Shown: piece after piece, positions 7,792 through 15,792 of the stretch
Layout: every line of letters begins with the position of its first letter
Position numbering within the stretch: position 1 is the first letter of the stretch
Assembly (NCBI RefSeq): GCF_000733725.1
Contig: NZ_JMQM01000001.1
Location: 682,001 to 746,000, forward strand
Length of the DNA: 64,000 nt
DNA from: Nitratireductor basaltis
GTDB lineage: Bacteria > Pseudomonadota > Alphaproteobacteria > Rhizobiales > Rhizobiaceae
Direction of reading: 5' to 3'
Position numbers and translations under genes: made by a program
Notes under the pieces: model-generated
What the model was told of the DNA's origin: nothing
Database searches by the model: none
The model's input: only the letters and a program-made list of their open reading frames with translations

Positions 7792-9119
7792 CAATCGATT
7801 TCCGCCAGAACGGAACGGATGCAGTCCACTATGCGGTCGATCTGCTCGTGCTCGACGATGAGCGGCGGGGAAAGCGCGATGATGTCGCCGGTGGTGCGGA
7901 TGAGTACGCCTTCTTCAAATGCCTTCAGGAAAGCGGTGAAGGCGCGCTTGGTGGGCTGACCGGCCATCGGCTCCAGTTCGATCGCGCCGACAAGACCGAT
8001 GTTGCGAATGTCGATGACGTGGCGCGCGTCTTTCAAGGAATGCAGGGCATCTTCCCAGTAGTGCGCCAGTTCCGCGCCGCGGGTGAGAAGACCTTCTTCC
8101 TGATAGGTTTCAAGCGTGGCAATGCCCGCTGCACAGGCAATCGGATTGCCTGAATAGGTGTAGCCGTGGAAGAACTCGATCAGATGCTCGGGTCCTTTCA
8201 TGAAGGCATCGTGGATCTCCTTCTTCACGAAAACCGCCCCCATCGGGATGACGCCGTTCGTCACGCCCTTGGCTGTGGTCATGATATCCGGGATCACGTC
8301 GAAATAATCGGCGGCGAAGGGCGTTCCGAGGCGGCCGAAGCCGGTGATGACCTCGTCGAAGATCAGGAGAATGCCGTGCTTGTCGCATATATTGCGCAGG
8401 CGCTTCAAATAACCCTTGGGCGGGATCAGCACACCGGTTGAACCTGCCACCGGCTCGACAATGACGGCTGCGATCGTCGAGGCGTCGTGGAGCGTGACGA
8501 TACGCTCAAGCGCGTCTGCCAGATCTTCGCCCGTTTCCGGTTCACCGCGGGTGAAGGAGTTATGCTCCGGCAGGTGGGTGTGGGGCAGATGATCGACGCC
8601 TGTCAGAAGCGTGCCGAACATCTTGCGGTTGGCGACAATGCCGCCAACCGAAATGCCGCCGAAATTGACGCCGTGATAGCCGCGTTCGCGACCGATCAGG
8701 CGGAAGCGGGAGCCATCACCTTTCGCGCGATGATAGGCAAGCGCGATCTTGAGAGCGGTCTCGACCGATTCCGAGCCGGAATTGGTGTAAAAGACATGGT
8801 CCATGCCTTGCGGTGCGATTGCTGCAAGTTTGGATGCGAATTCGAAGGCGATGGGGTGGCCCATCTGAAAGGCCGGCGCGTAGTCGAGCTCGGCGGCCTG
8901 GCGCTGGATGGCTTCCGTGATCTTCGGTCGGCAGTGGCCGGCATTGACGCACCACAGGCCCGAAGTCGCATCGAGCACCTCGCGACCGTCATCGGTCGTA
9001 TAGTGCATGTCCTTCGCCGAGACGAACATGCGTGGTGCCTGCTTGAACTGCCGATTGGCCGTAAACGGCATCCAGAATGCATTGAGGTCGTTCGGCTTGG
9101 AGGCTGGCCGGTTCAGCAT
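7791..9119 (-). CDS. Class III omega-amino acid:pyruvate aminotransferase
   Basis: This 442-residue PLP enzyme is similar in length and motifs to beta-alanine:pyruvate and other omega-amino acid transaminases. The PLP-binding lysine is in TTAKGVTNGVIPMGAV, preceded by the cofactor-site motif IFDEVITGFGRLG; the phosphate-binding region is TNSGSESVETALKIA. The N-terminus LNAFWMPFTANRQFK is typical of the beta-alanine/taurine-type branch. GGGAG precedes the ATG. It is the first gene of the three-gene reverse operon, so beta-alanine released by the M20 hydrolase is a sensible substrate. A palindrome lies about 130 bases upstream. Confidence 0.87.
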   Translation of the reverse strand: MLNRPASKPNDLNAFWMPFTANRQFKQAPRMFVSAKDMHYTTDDGREVLDATSGLWCVNAGHCRPKITEAIQRQAAELDYAPAFQMGHPIAFEFASKLAAIAPQGMDHVFYTNSGSESVETALKIALAYHRAKGDGSRFRLIGRERGYHGVNFGGISVGGIVANRKMFGTLLTGVDHLPHTHLPEHNSFTRGEPETGEDLADALERIVTLHDASTIAAVIVEPVAGSTGVLIPPKGYLKRLRNICDKHGILLIFDEVITGFGRLGTPFAADYFDVIPDIMTTAKGVTNGVIPMGAVFVKKEIHDAFMKGPEHLIEFFHGYTYSGNPIACAAGIATLETYQEEGLLTRGAELAHYWEDALHSLKDARHVIDIRNIGLVGAIELEPMAGQPTKRAFTAFLKAFEEGVLIRTTGDIIALSPPLIVEHEQIDRIVDCIRSVLAEID

Positions 9120-9245
9120 CGTATGACTCCCATCATGTTCCCCACGGGACTTCAGGCGCTTGTGTGCGCTGCCTTTAAGTCCGTTGTGCCAGTTTGGCTA
9201 TGGGGTGCACCTTAGGCAATGGGAAAGAATGCTTCGCGCGCCAAT

Positions 9246-9267
9246 CTGGACCTGTAAATTGGTCCAG
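9246..9267 (-). promoter_or_regulatory. Palindrome CTGGACC-N8-GGTCCAG upstream of the aminotransferase
   Basis: Two perfect 7-base inverted arms at 9246-9252 and 9261-9267 are separated by TGTAAATT. The site sits in the promoter region of the aminotransferase operon. CTGGAC half-sites resemble those described for MocR-type (aminotransferase-like GntR) regulators such as TauR. The regulator is not encoded nearby, so its identity is inference. Confidence 0.45.
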
Positions 9268-9325
9268 TGATTTTGGCCAATCCGTTCGGTTCGAGCAGTG
9301 AGAGCCTACAGCCGGTATAGGGGTG

Positions 9326-9355
9326 ACAGGCGGCAGGCATGGGGACCTGCCGCCT
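9326..9355 (-). terminator. GC-rich hairpin after the small secreted protein gene
   Basis: Arms caggcggcagg (9326-9336) and cctgccgcctg (9345-9355) are perfectly complementary around an eight-base loop. It lies just downstream of the reverse gene ending at 9377. No clear T-run follows on that strand, so termination efficiency is uncertain. Confidence 0.5.
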
Positions 9356-9376
9356 GCAATTGGTGATGGGGCCGGA

Positions 9377-9634
9377 TTAGCGTGCACGGTAGAAAGTCGG
9401 CTCCGGGCGATCATTGCTGTCGCTGACGGCAAAACCGCTGGCCGCAGAAAAGCCAACCGGAGCGCGGCGGCTGGTACCGACGCTGGCCGTGTTGATGGAG
9501 CGGTCGACCATCATGATGCCAATGGCACGGTTAGAACCCGGACCGGAATTCGGCTCGCTCGGCTGGAAGCTGTGAGCGGATGCTGCCTGAATTACGGCCA
9601 TGGCGAAGAGCGTGGTGAGTGCGATCTTTTTCAC
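9377..9634 (-). CDS. Small exported protein of unknown function
   Basis: This 85-residue protein has a GTG start eight bases after AGGAG. Residues 1-20 (KKIALTTLFAMAVIQAASA) form a clear Sec signal peptide with cleavage after ASA. The mature part, about 65 residues, is polar and rich in Ser, Pro and Arg, without cysteines or recognised motifs. It probably is periplasmic. A 5' region of about 250 AT-rich bases separates it from the next gene. No function can be assigned. Confidence 0.7.
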   Translation of the reverse strand: MKKIALTTLFAMAVIQAASAHSFQPSEPNSGPGSNRAIGIMMVDRSINTASVGTSRRAPVGFSAASGFAVSDSNDRPEPTFYRAR

Positions 9635-9899
9635 TGAAAAATCTCCTGAAAAATCAGTATTTTATCTAAAAATATATACATCTATTACGCGGTGATAATC
9701 CGCAGGGCGCAACTTACCTATGCCCACAGTAATGGCAACTCACAATCCATCACGAGAAGTTGTGTTACGCGATTAAATTGTCGCAGTACCGCGTGAGAGC
9801 ATGGGCATGTGCAGGGCCATCAACGGAGAAAACGACAGAGAGAAAAATCGTGATGCCGCCTGCCACTGTCGTGTCACTTGGCTCGGGTAGGTTCAGCCC

Positions 9900-10073
9900 A
9901 TGAACCAAAAACTATCGAAGCTTAAATCGCCCAATATGGGCGTTTCCATCGCGCTCGGCGTCGCGCTGGGCGCGCTGCTCGGAATAATCCTCGAAAATAC
10001 GCCGGTTGGTATCGCCATCGGCATTGCCGTCGGCGCTGCGAGCGGCGCGGTCTTTTCAAGCCGACGCAACTGA
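9900..10073 (+). CDS. 57-residue glycine-zipper membrane protein
   Basis: This short frame starts at ATG 9900 and ends with TGA at 10073. After a basic N-terminus (NQKLSKLKSPN) come two hydrophobic stretches, about residues 14-31 and 36-52, with small residues spaced as in glycine zippers (GVALGALLG and GIAIGIAVGAASG), then a basic end SSRRN. This pattern fits a hairpin in the inner membrane. A weak GGTAGG precedes the start. The codon usage matches neighbouring genes. The function is unknown; similar small glycine-zipper proteins are common in rhizobia. Confidence 0.65.
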   Translation: MNQKLSKLKSPNMGVSIALGVALGALLGIILENTPVGIAIGIAVGAASGAVFSSRRN

Positions 10074-10076
10074 TGT

Positions 10077-10096
10077 TGCGGGGCACAAGCCCCGCA
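10077..10096. terminator. Hairpin between convergent genes
   Basis: GCGGGGC (10078-10084) pairs with GCCCCGC (10089-10095) around ACAA, extended by one T-A pair. It lies between the stop of the 57-residue gene and the end of the reverse ThDP enzyme gene, so it may serve both strands. No strong T-run is present. Confidence 0.5.
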
Positions 10097-10108
10097 CTGG
10101 CTTCCCGC

Positions 10109-11758
10109 TCAACGCTTCTCGCGTATATCGGTGAGGGTCTTCACCGGTGTGATCGCTTCCGGATCAAGCTGGATCTCGATGATCGCAGGCTTGCCGCTTT
10201 CGCGTGCGCGCTTGAATGCATCCGGGAACTGCGCGGTCTCTGTCACGGTCTCGCCATGCCCGCCATAAGCGCGAGCAAGGGCGGCGAAGTCCGGGTTCCT
10301 GAGATCCGTCCCTGACACGCGGCCGGGATATTCGCGCTCCTGATGCATGCGGATCGTGCCATAGATGCCGTTGTTGACCACAAATACGATGATCGGCAGG
10401 TCGTATTGCACGGCAGTGGCGAACTCCTGGCCGTTCATCATGAAGCAGCCGTCGCCGGCGAACGCGATCACGTCACGCTCGGGAAAGCGCAGCTTGGCGG
10501 AGACCGCGGCCGGCACTCCATAACCCATCGAACCAGAGGTGGGTGCGCCCTGGGTTGCGAAGCGGCGGAAGCGGTGGAAGCGGTGAATCCAGGTGGCGTA
10601 GTTGCCCGCACCATTGGTGAAGATCGCGTCATCCGAAAGCACGTCTTCAAGATGCTGCATGATGGGTCCCATCTGGACCGCACCTGGGCCGGAGGCTGGC
10701 GGCGTGGACCAGTCGAGATAATTCGCGTGCAATTCTTCCGTGCGCGGCTCCCAAGAGGGCACTGCGTGCGGTTTCGTCCTGGCGAATTCGGTCGCGAAGG
10801 CCGCGGGCGTTGAGTGGATCGCCAGATCGGGTCTGTAGACGCGGCCAAGCTCCTCGGCATCGGCATGGACATGCACGAGCGTCTGGTCCGGATAAGGGCT
10901 TTTGAGAAGCGTGTAGTCGGAGGACGGCATTTCGCCGAAGCGTCCACCGATCAGCAGCACGAGATCGCTTTCCTTGATCGCTGTGGCGAGCTTCGGGTTC
11001 GGACCGATGCCCACATCGCCCGCATAGCAGGGGTGGAGATGGTCAAAGAGCATCTGTCGGCGGAAGGAGCAGCCGACGGGCAGGGCCCATTCTTCGGCTG
11101 CGCGTTGAAATGCGGAGACGGAGGCCTCATCCCAGCGCGTGCCGCCGAGAATGGCGAAGGGGCGTTTCGCATTGTTCAGAAGTTCTGAGAGCTTTTCCAT
11201 CTCCACGTGGCCCGGCCGGGTTGTCACTGGCGTGAAGCGGCGCGGAGCCGGCGCATCTGCTTCAGCTGTGAGCATGTCTTCCGGCAGGGAAATGACGACC
11301 GGTCCGGGTCGGCCTGAGGTTGCCACGGCAAAGGCGCGTGTGACGATTTCGGGCACCCGCGCCGGGTCATCGATCTCCGTCGCCCACTTGGCGATGGGAC
11401 CGAAAAAAGCGCGGTAATCGACTTCCTGGAAGGCTTCGCGCTCGCGGGCGTGACTTGCGACCTGTCCGATGAACAGGATCATCGGGATGGAATCCTGCAT
11501 CGCGATGTGGACGCCTGCAGAAGCGTTGGTGGCACCAGGGCCGCGTGTGACGAAGCAGATGCCGGGCTTGCCGGTCAGGCGGCCCTCGCAATCGGCCATC
11601 ATGGCAGCGCCACCTTCCTGGCGGCAGACAACCGTCTTGATTTCAGAATCATGCAGCGCGTCAAGCACTGCGAGATAGCTTTCGCCGGGCACGCAGAAGA
11701 TGCGGTCAATGCCATTGGCCTCCAACGCATCAACAATCAGCTGACCACCGGTCCTCAT
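10109..11758 (-). CDS. Thiamine diphosphate-dependent enzyme (acetolactate synthase-like fold)
   Basis: This 549-residue enzyme has the three-domain layout of the ThDP family. The N-terminal pyrimidine-binding domain has the catalytic glutamate in FCVPGESYLAVLDAL, followed by RQEGGAAMMADCEGRLTGKPG. The C-terminal pyrophosphate domain has GDGCFMMNGQEFATA through to VVNNGIYG, the GDG...NN magnesium/ThDP motif. Domain order and length match acetolactate synthase, benzoylformate decarboxylase and oxalyl-CoA decarboxylase relatives. Its start overlaps the stop of a CoA-transferase gene, so it may act on an acyl-CoA or 2-oxoacid connected to that reaction. It is not a clear oxalyl-CoA decarboxylase; the substrate is unknown. 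Confidence 0.82.
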   Translation of the reverse strand: MRTGGQLIVDALEANGIDRIFCVPGESYLAVLDALHDSEIKTVVCRQEGGAAMMADCEGRLTGKPGICFVTRGPGATNASAGVHIAMQDSIPMILFIGQVASHAREREAFQEVDYRAFFGPIAKWATEIDDPARVPEIVTRAFAVATSGRPGPVVISLPEDMLTAEADAPAPRRFTPVTTRPGHVEMEKLSELLNNAKRPFAILGGTRWDEASVSAFQRAAEEWALPVGCSFRRQMLFDHLHPCYAGDVGIGPNPKLATAIKESDLVLLIGGRFGEMPSSDYTLLKSPYPDQTLVHVHADAEELGRVYRPDLAIHSTPAAFATEFARTKPHAVPSWEPRTEELHANYLDWSTPPASGPGAVQMGPIMQHLEDVLSDDAIFTNGAGNYATWIHRFHRFRRFATQGAPTSGSMGYGVPAAVSAKLRFPERDVIAFAGDGCFMMNGQEFATAVQYDLPIIVFVVNNGIYGTIRMHQEREYPGRVSGTDLRNPDFAALARAYGGHGETVTETAQFPDAFKRARESGKPAIIEIQLDPEAITPVKTLTDIREKR

Positions 11759-12957
11759 TCGCTTGCCTCCCCGATTTCGCGCAGGATTTCTTCCGTGTGC
11801 TCGCCCAGGCGCGGGCTTGGCCGTTCATAGGAAAGCGGCGTGCCGGACATGACCATCGGCGCGCGAACCGAAGGCAGCTTGTTGCCGTGCCCATCATCAA
11901 GCTCTAGCTTCATGCCGCGCGCCTTGGCCTGCGGATCATCGAAGGCTTCGGCAATGGTGTTGATGGGGCTTGCGGGCACCGCATTCACTTCAAGCTCTGC
12001 CAACAGCTTCTTCTTTTCCCAGGCTGCCAGGCGCTTTTCGATGACCTTGCGCAGAGCCTCGCGATTGGTGACGCGGGCGGGATTGGTTGAAAAACGGGGA
12101 TCGTTGGCGAGATCCGAAAGATCCACCACCTTGCAGAAACGCTGGAACTGGCCGTCATTGCCGACCGCCAAAATGATATGGCCGTCCTTCACGGGAAGTA
12201 CTTCATAGGGCGCGATGTTCAGGTGGGCATTGCCCATCTGCGCCGGTGCCTCGCCCGAGACCAGATAGTTCAGGTTCTGATTGCCCAGGGCCGCGATCTG
12301 CGAATCCAGAAGCGCCATGTCGATATGCTGGCCTTCGCCCGTCTTTTCCGCATGGCGAAGTGCTGCCTGTATGGCGATGACCGAATAAAGGCCCGTGAAG
12401 ATGTCGCTGACGGCCACACCGACCTTCTGCGGCTCGCCGCCCGGGGCGCCGGTGATCGACATGAGGCCGGACATACCCTGGATGATGAAGTCGTAGCCCG
12501 CACGCGCAGCATAGGGGCCGGTCTGGCCGAAGCCGGTGATCGAGCAATAGACGAGCTTCGGATTGATCGCCTTCAGGCTCTCATAGTCGAGGCCGTATTT
12601 CTTCAATCCGTCGAGCTTGAAGTTCTCGATCAGGATATCGGCGGTTGCGATCAGCTTTTTCAGACGCGCACAATCCTTCTCACGGGAAAAGTCGAGCGTG
12701 ATGGAGCGCTTGCCTCGATTGGCGGCGTGATAGTAGGCGGCGGAAAGGTTCTCGCCGTCCTGTCCCATGACGAAGGGAGGTCCCCATTTGCGGGTGTCGT
12801 CGCCACCAGCCGGGTTTTCCACCTTGATGACATCTGCGCCGAGATCGGCAAGGAGCTGGCCGGCCCATGGGCCTGCCAGAATGCGTGCGAGTTCGATAAC
12901 GCGAACGCCTTTCAGTGGTGCTTCTGCCATTTCTGTCTGTTGAACCTGTAGAGACAT
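11755..12957 (-). CDS. CaiB/BaiF family (class III) CoA-transferase
   Basis: This 400-residue cytoplasmic protein moves CoA between carboxylic acids through an aspartyl-CoA intermediate. Family signatures are VIELARILAGPWAGQLLADL near the N-terminus, ADVIKVENPAGGDDTR, and the MALLDSQIAALGNQ segment containing the likely catalytic Asp. RPSPRLGEHTEEIL near the end is the usual C-terminal motif. It overlaps the downstream ThDP enzyme by four bases (ATGA), so both are made from one mRNA. Formyl-CoA transferase, succinyl-CoA:carboxylate transferase and others share this fold, so the acid pair is undetermined. An alternative start at 12930 (MAEAPLKG) is possible. Confidence 0.88.
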   Translation of the reverse strand: MSLQVQQTEMAEAPLKGVRVIELARILAGPWAGQLLADLGADVIKVENPAGGDDTRKWGPPFVMGQDGENLSAAYYHAANRGKRSITLDFSREKDCARLKKLIATADILIENFKLDGLKKYGLDYESLKAINPKLVYCSITGFGQTGPYAARAGYDFIIQGMSGLMSITGAPGGEPQKVGVAVSDIFTGLYSVIAIQAALRHAEKTGEGQHIDMALLDSQIAALGNQNLNYLVSGEAPAQMGNAHLNIAPYEVLPVKDGHIILAVGNDGQFQRFCKVVDLSDLANDPRFSTNPARVTNREALRKVIEKRLAAWEKKKLLAELEVNAVPASPINTIAEAFDDPQAKARGMKLELDDGHGNKLPSVRAPMVMSGTPLSYERPSPRLGEHTEEILREIGEASE

Positions 12958-13026
12958 GATCTGGATGGCTGGGGTAGCAGATGCGTGGTTGCCTCGCCAG
13001 TGCGCAGGCGGTTGGGCTGTTGCGCC

Positions 13027-13956
13027 TCAGCGGCAGGCTTGCTTGGCCCAGGCAATGAAATCTCCGGTCGCCTCGTCGCGGTTGATCTCGTTCAGCGTCT
13101 CGTGGCGGGTGTCGGGATAGAAACGAGATTCGATGTTGGAGAAGCCTTCGTCTTGAAGTCTTGCCGCAAGCTTGCGGGTAACCTTCGCATTGGAGGTGGA
13201 AGGGTCGGCCTCGCCGCCTATGATCTGGAGCGGCAGATCGCGTGGAACACTCTCAAAGGCATCTTTGTCGGCGATGGCCAGGTTGATGTCGAAAATGTCG
13301 CGCCACATGGAGACGCTTGGAAGCCAGCCGGACAGCGGATCCATGATGTATTTGTCAACTTCTTCCCGGTCGCGTGACAGCCAGTCCGATGCAGTGCGGT
13401 TCTCATCCGTTGCGCGCGACCAGCTCGCGAATGTAAGGGCAGGCATGAGGCGCGAAGGAACATCGCTGCCCAGCCGGAAACGCTCCCAGCCAAGCACCAG
13501 TTTCGCCACTCGTGCTGCAAGATGGGGCACGATGGGCGCATTCCAGATCGCGGCCGCTTTCACCGAGCTGGGGAAGCGGGTGAGGTGGTAGAGGGCGAGT
13601 TGCCCGCCCATCGAATGGCCGAACATAATGACCGGGAGGCTCGGATGCTCCTTCTTGATGTGTTGATGTACCGCACGCATGTCGTCGCTGACTTTTAACG
13701 GTCCATCTTCGGCTGCAAACACGCCCTGCTCGGCATCGGGTGCGGTTGTGTGGCCGTGACCGCGATGGTCATGTGCGTAAACATGAAAGCCCGCATCGGC
13801 GAGACTGGCGGCGAAACGGGCGTAACGGCCAGAATGCTCGGAAAGCCCGTGATTGACGTGGACAACAGCCAGTTCAGCACTTCTTGCATTCATGATGTTC
13901 AGATGCAGCCTGGCGCCCGTCGGAGAGGGAAGGGTGGTCTCGGTGTCGAAGGCCAA
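13027..13956 (-). CDS. Alpha/beta hydrolase, monoacylglycerol lipase-like
   Basis: This 309-residue hydrolase has the nucleophile elbow GHSMGGQLALYH, an acid residue in GGEADPST and the catalytic His in DTRHETLNE. The N-terminal HVNHGLSEHSGRYARFA and YAHDHRGHGHT match the lysophospholipase/monoacylglycerol lipase branch. No signal peptide is seen, so it is cytoplasmic. The start is TTG, with AGGAG about eight bases upstream. It is transcribed divergently from ettA with about 100 bases between them. Confidence 0.85.
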   Translation of the reverse strand: MAFDTETTLPSPTGARLHLNIMNARSAELAVVHVNHGLSEHSGRYARFAASLADAGFHVYAHDHRGHGHTTAPDAEQGVFAAEDGPLKVSDDMRAVHQHIKKEHPSLPVIMFGHSMGGQLALYHLTRFPSSVKAAAIWNAPIVPHLAARVAKLVLGWERFRLGSDVPSRLMPALTFASWSRATDENRTASDWLSRDREEVDKYIMDPLSGWLPSVSMWRDIFDINLAIADKDAFESVPRDLPLQIIGGEADPSTSNAKVTRKLAARLQDEGFSNIESRFYPDTRHETLNEINRDEATGDFIAWAKQACR

Positions 13957-14059
13957 TCGAACTCTCCTGTGAACCTATAGCTTGCGCATTGCTCCGCCGG
14001 CGCCTTTCGCCTACATACGCGGGCAATCTTTCCCACGATCATGGAGTGCGACGAGCCAC

Positions 14060-15709
14060 ATGGCACGCCAATTCATCTACCACATGGCCGGACTGAACAA
14101 GGCCTATGGCGCCAAGAAGGTGCTGGATAACATCCATCTGTCCTTCTACCCGGATGCGAAGATCGGCATTCTGGGCCCCAATGGTGCGGGCAAGTCGACC
14201 GTGCTGCGCATCATGGCGGGTCTCGACAAGGAATATACGGGCGAGGCGTGGCTCGCGGAGGGTGCGACCTGTGGCTATCTTCCACAGGAGCCGCAGCTCG
14301 ATGAATCGCTCGACGTGATGGGCAATGTGATGGAAGGCGTGGCTGACAAGAAGACCATTCTCGACCGTTACAACGAGCTCATGATGAACTACTCCGACGA
14401 GACCGCGGAGGAGGCGAGTGCGCTTCAGGACAAGATCGACAGCCAGAATCTGTGGGATCTGGACAGCCAGGTCGAAATGGCGATGGAAGCCCTGCGCTGC
14501 CCCCCGGCAGATGCGGATGTCACGAAGCTTTCGGGTGGTGAGAAGCGCCGTGTCGCGCTCTGCCAGCTTCTGCTGCGCCAGCCCGACCTTCTGCTTCTCG
14601 ATGAGCCCACCAACCATCTTGATGCCGAGACCACCGCATGGCTTGAGAAGCATCTGCGGGAATATCCCGGCGCGGTGATGATCATCACCCATGATCGCTA
14701 CTTCCTCGACAATGTCACAGGCTGGATCCTCGAACTCGATCGCGGCCGCGGCATTCCTTATGAGGGGAACTACACCGCCTATCTGGAGAAGAAGGCCAAG
14801 CGCATGGAGCAGGAAGGCCGGGAGGAGGCATCGCGCCTCAAGGCTCTTTCACGCGAGCGCGAATGGATTTCGGCGAGCCCGAAGGCGCGCCAGGCCAAGT
14901 CGAAAGCGCGTATCCGCGCCTATGACGAGCTGGTGCAGGCAGCAAGCGACCGCCGCCCGGGCGACGCGCAGATCATCATTCCGGCTGGCGAACGACTTGG
15001 CAATGTGGTGATCGAGGCCGAAGGTCTGACCAAGGGTTATGGCGACCGCCTGCTGGTCGACGATTTGACCTTCAAGCTCCCTCCAGGCGGCATTGTCGGC
15101 GTGATCGGTGCCAACGGTGCGGGCAAGACCACCCTGTTCCGGATGATCACGGGACAGGAAAAGCCCGATGGCGGAGAGATCCGCATCGGCGAAACGGTCA
15201 AACTCGGCTATGTGGACCAGAGCCGCGATTCGCTCGACCCGAACAAGACGGTCTGGGAAGAGATTTCCGGGGGCAATGACGTTCTCAAGCTCGGCAAGCA
15301 CGAGGTGAACTCGCGCGCCTACTGCTCTTCCTTCAACTTCAAGGGCGGGGACCAGCAGCAGAAGGTGGGCACACTTTCTGGCGGCCAGCGCAACCGTGTT
15401 CACATGGCCAAGCTGCTAAAAGAAGGCTCCAACGTTCTTCTGCTCGACGAACCGACCAACGACCTCGATACCGAAACGCTGGCAGCACTCGAAGACGCGC
15501 TGGAGAACTATGCCGGTTGCGCCGTTATCATCTCGCACGATCGCATGTTCCTCGACCGTCTAGCCACGCATATGCTTGCCTTCGAAGGTGACAGCCACGT
15601 TGAATGGTTCGAGGGCAATTTCGAGGATTACGAGAAAGACAAGATCCGCCGCCTGGGGCCGGAAAGCGTCAATCCGAAACGAGTGACCTACAAGCCACTC
15701 ACGCGGTGA
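14060..15709 (+). CDS. ettA: Energy-dependent translational throttle protein EttA (ABC-F)
   Basis: This 549-residue soluble protein carries two ABC ATPase domains and no membrane segments. Such proteins bind the ribosomal E site and gate the first elongation cycle according to ATP/ADP ratio. The start [17 protein letters not shown] is the hallmark EttA N-terminus; the frame continues upstream to 13982, but that extension is not family-like. Walker A motifs are GPNGAGKST and GANGAGKTT; signatures are [13 protein letters not shown] and [13 protein letters not shown]; the inter-domain linker is highly charged ([16 protein letters not shown]). Length and motifs are as expected. A strong hairpin follows the stop. 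Confidence 0.95.
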   Translation: MARQFIYHMAGLNKAYGAKKVLDNIHLSFYPDAKIGILGPNGAGKSTVLRIMAGLDKEYTGEAWLAEGATCGYLPQEPQLDESLDVMGNVMEGVADKKTILDRYNELMMNYSDETAEEASALQDKIDSQNLWDLDSQVEMAMEALRCPPADADVTKLSGGEKRRVALCQLLLRQPDLLLLDEPTNHLDAETTAWLEKHLREYPGAVMIITHDRYFLDNVTGWILELDRGRGIPYEGNYTAYLEKKAKRMEQEGREEASRLKALSREREWISASPKARQAKSKARIRAYDELVQAASDRRPGDAQIIIPAGERLGNVVIEAEGLTKGYGDRLLVDDLTFKLPPGGIVGVIGANGAGKTTLFRMITGQEKPDGGEIRIGETVKLGYVDQSRDSLDPNKTVWEEISGGNDVLKLGKHEVNSRAYCSSFNFKGGDQQQKVGTLSGGQRNRVHMAKLLKEGSNVLLLDEPTNDLDTETLAALEDALENYAGCAVIISHDRMFLDRLATHMLAFEGDSHVEWFEGNFEDYEKDKIRRLGPESVNPKRVTYKPLTR

Positions 15710-15714
15710 CAATC

Positions 15715-15745
15715 TTCAGCCGGCAATTTTTTGTTGCCGGCTGAA
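15715..15745 (+). terminator. Intrinsic terminator-like hairpin after ettA
   Basis: A perfect 12-bp stem (ttcagccggcaa at 15715-15726 and ttgccggctgaa at 15734-15745) surrounds a loop of TTTTTTG. It begins five bases after the ettA stop. The T-run is in the loop instead of after the stem, so it may also act as an mRNA 3'-end stabiliser. Confidence 0.7.
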
Positions 15746-15792
15746 ACCTTTCGCGCGGCAGTGCGTTCAGGCTCAGTTGGGGCGAAAGTTAT

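Noticed and set aside
10343-10813. Forward frames inside the ThDP enzyme gene
   Set aside because: Shadow frames with no ribosome-binding site; the reverse gene has intact ThDP motifs.
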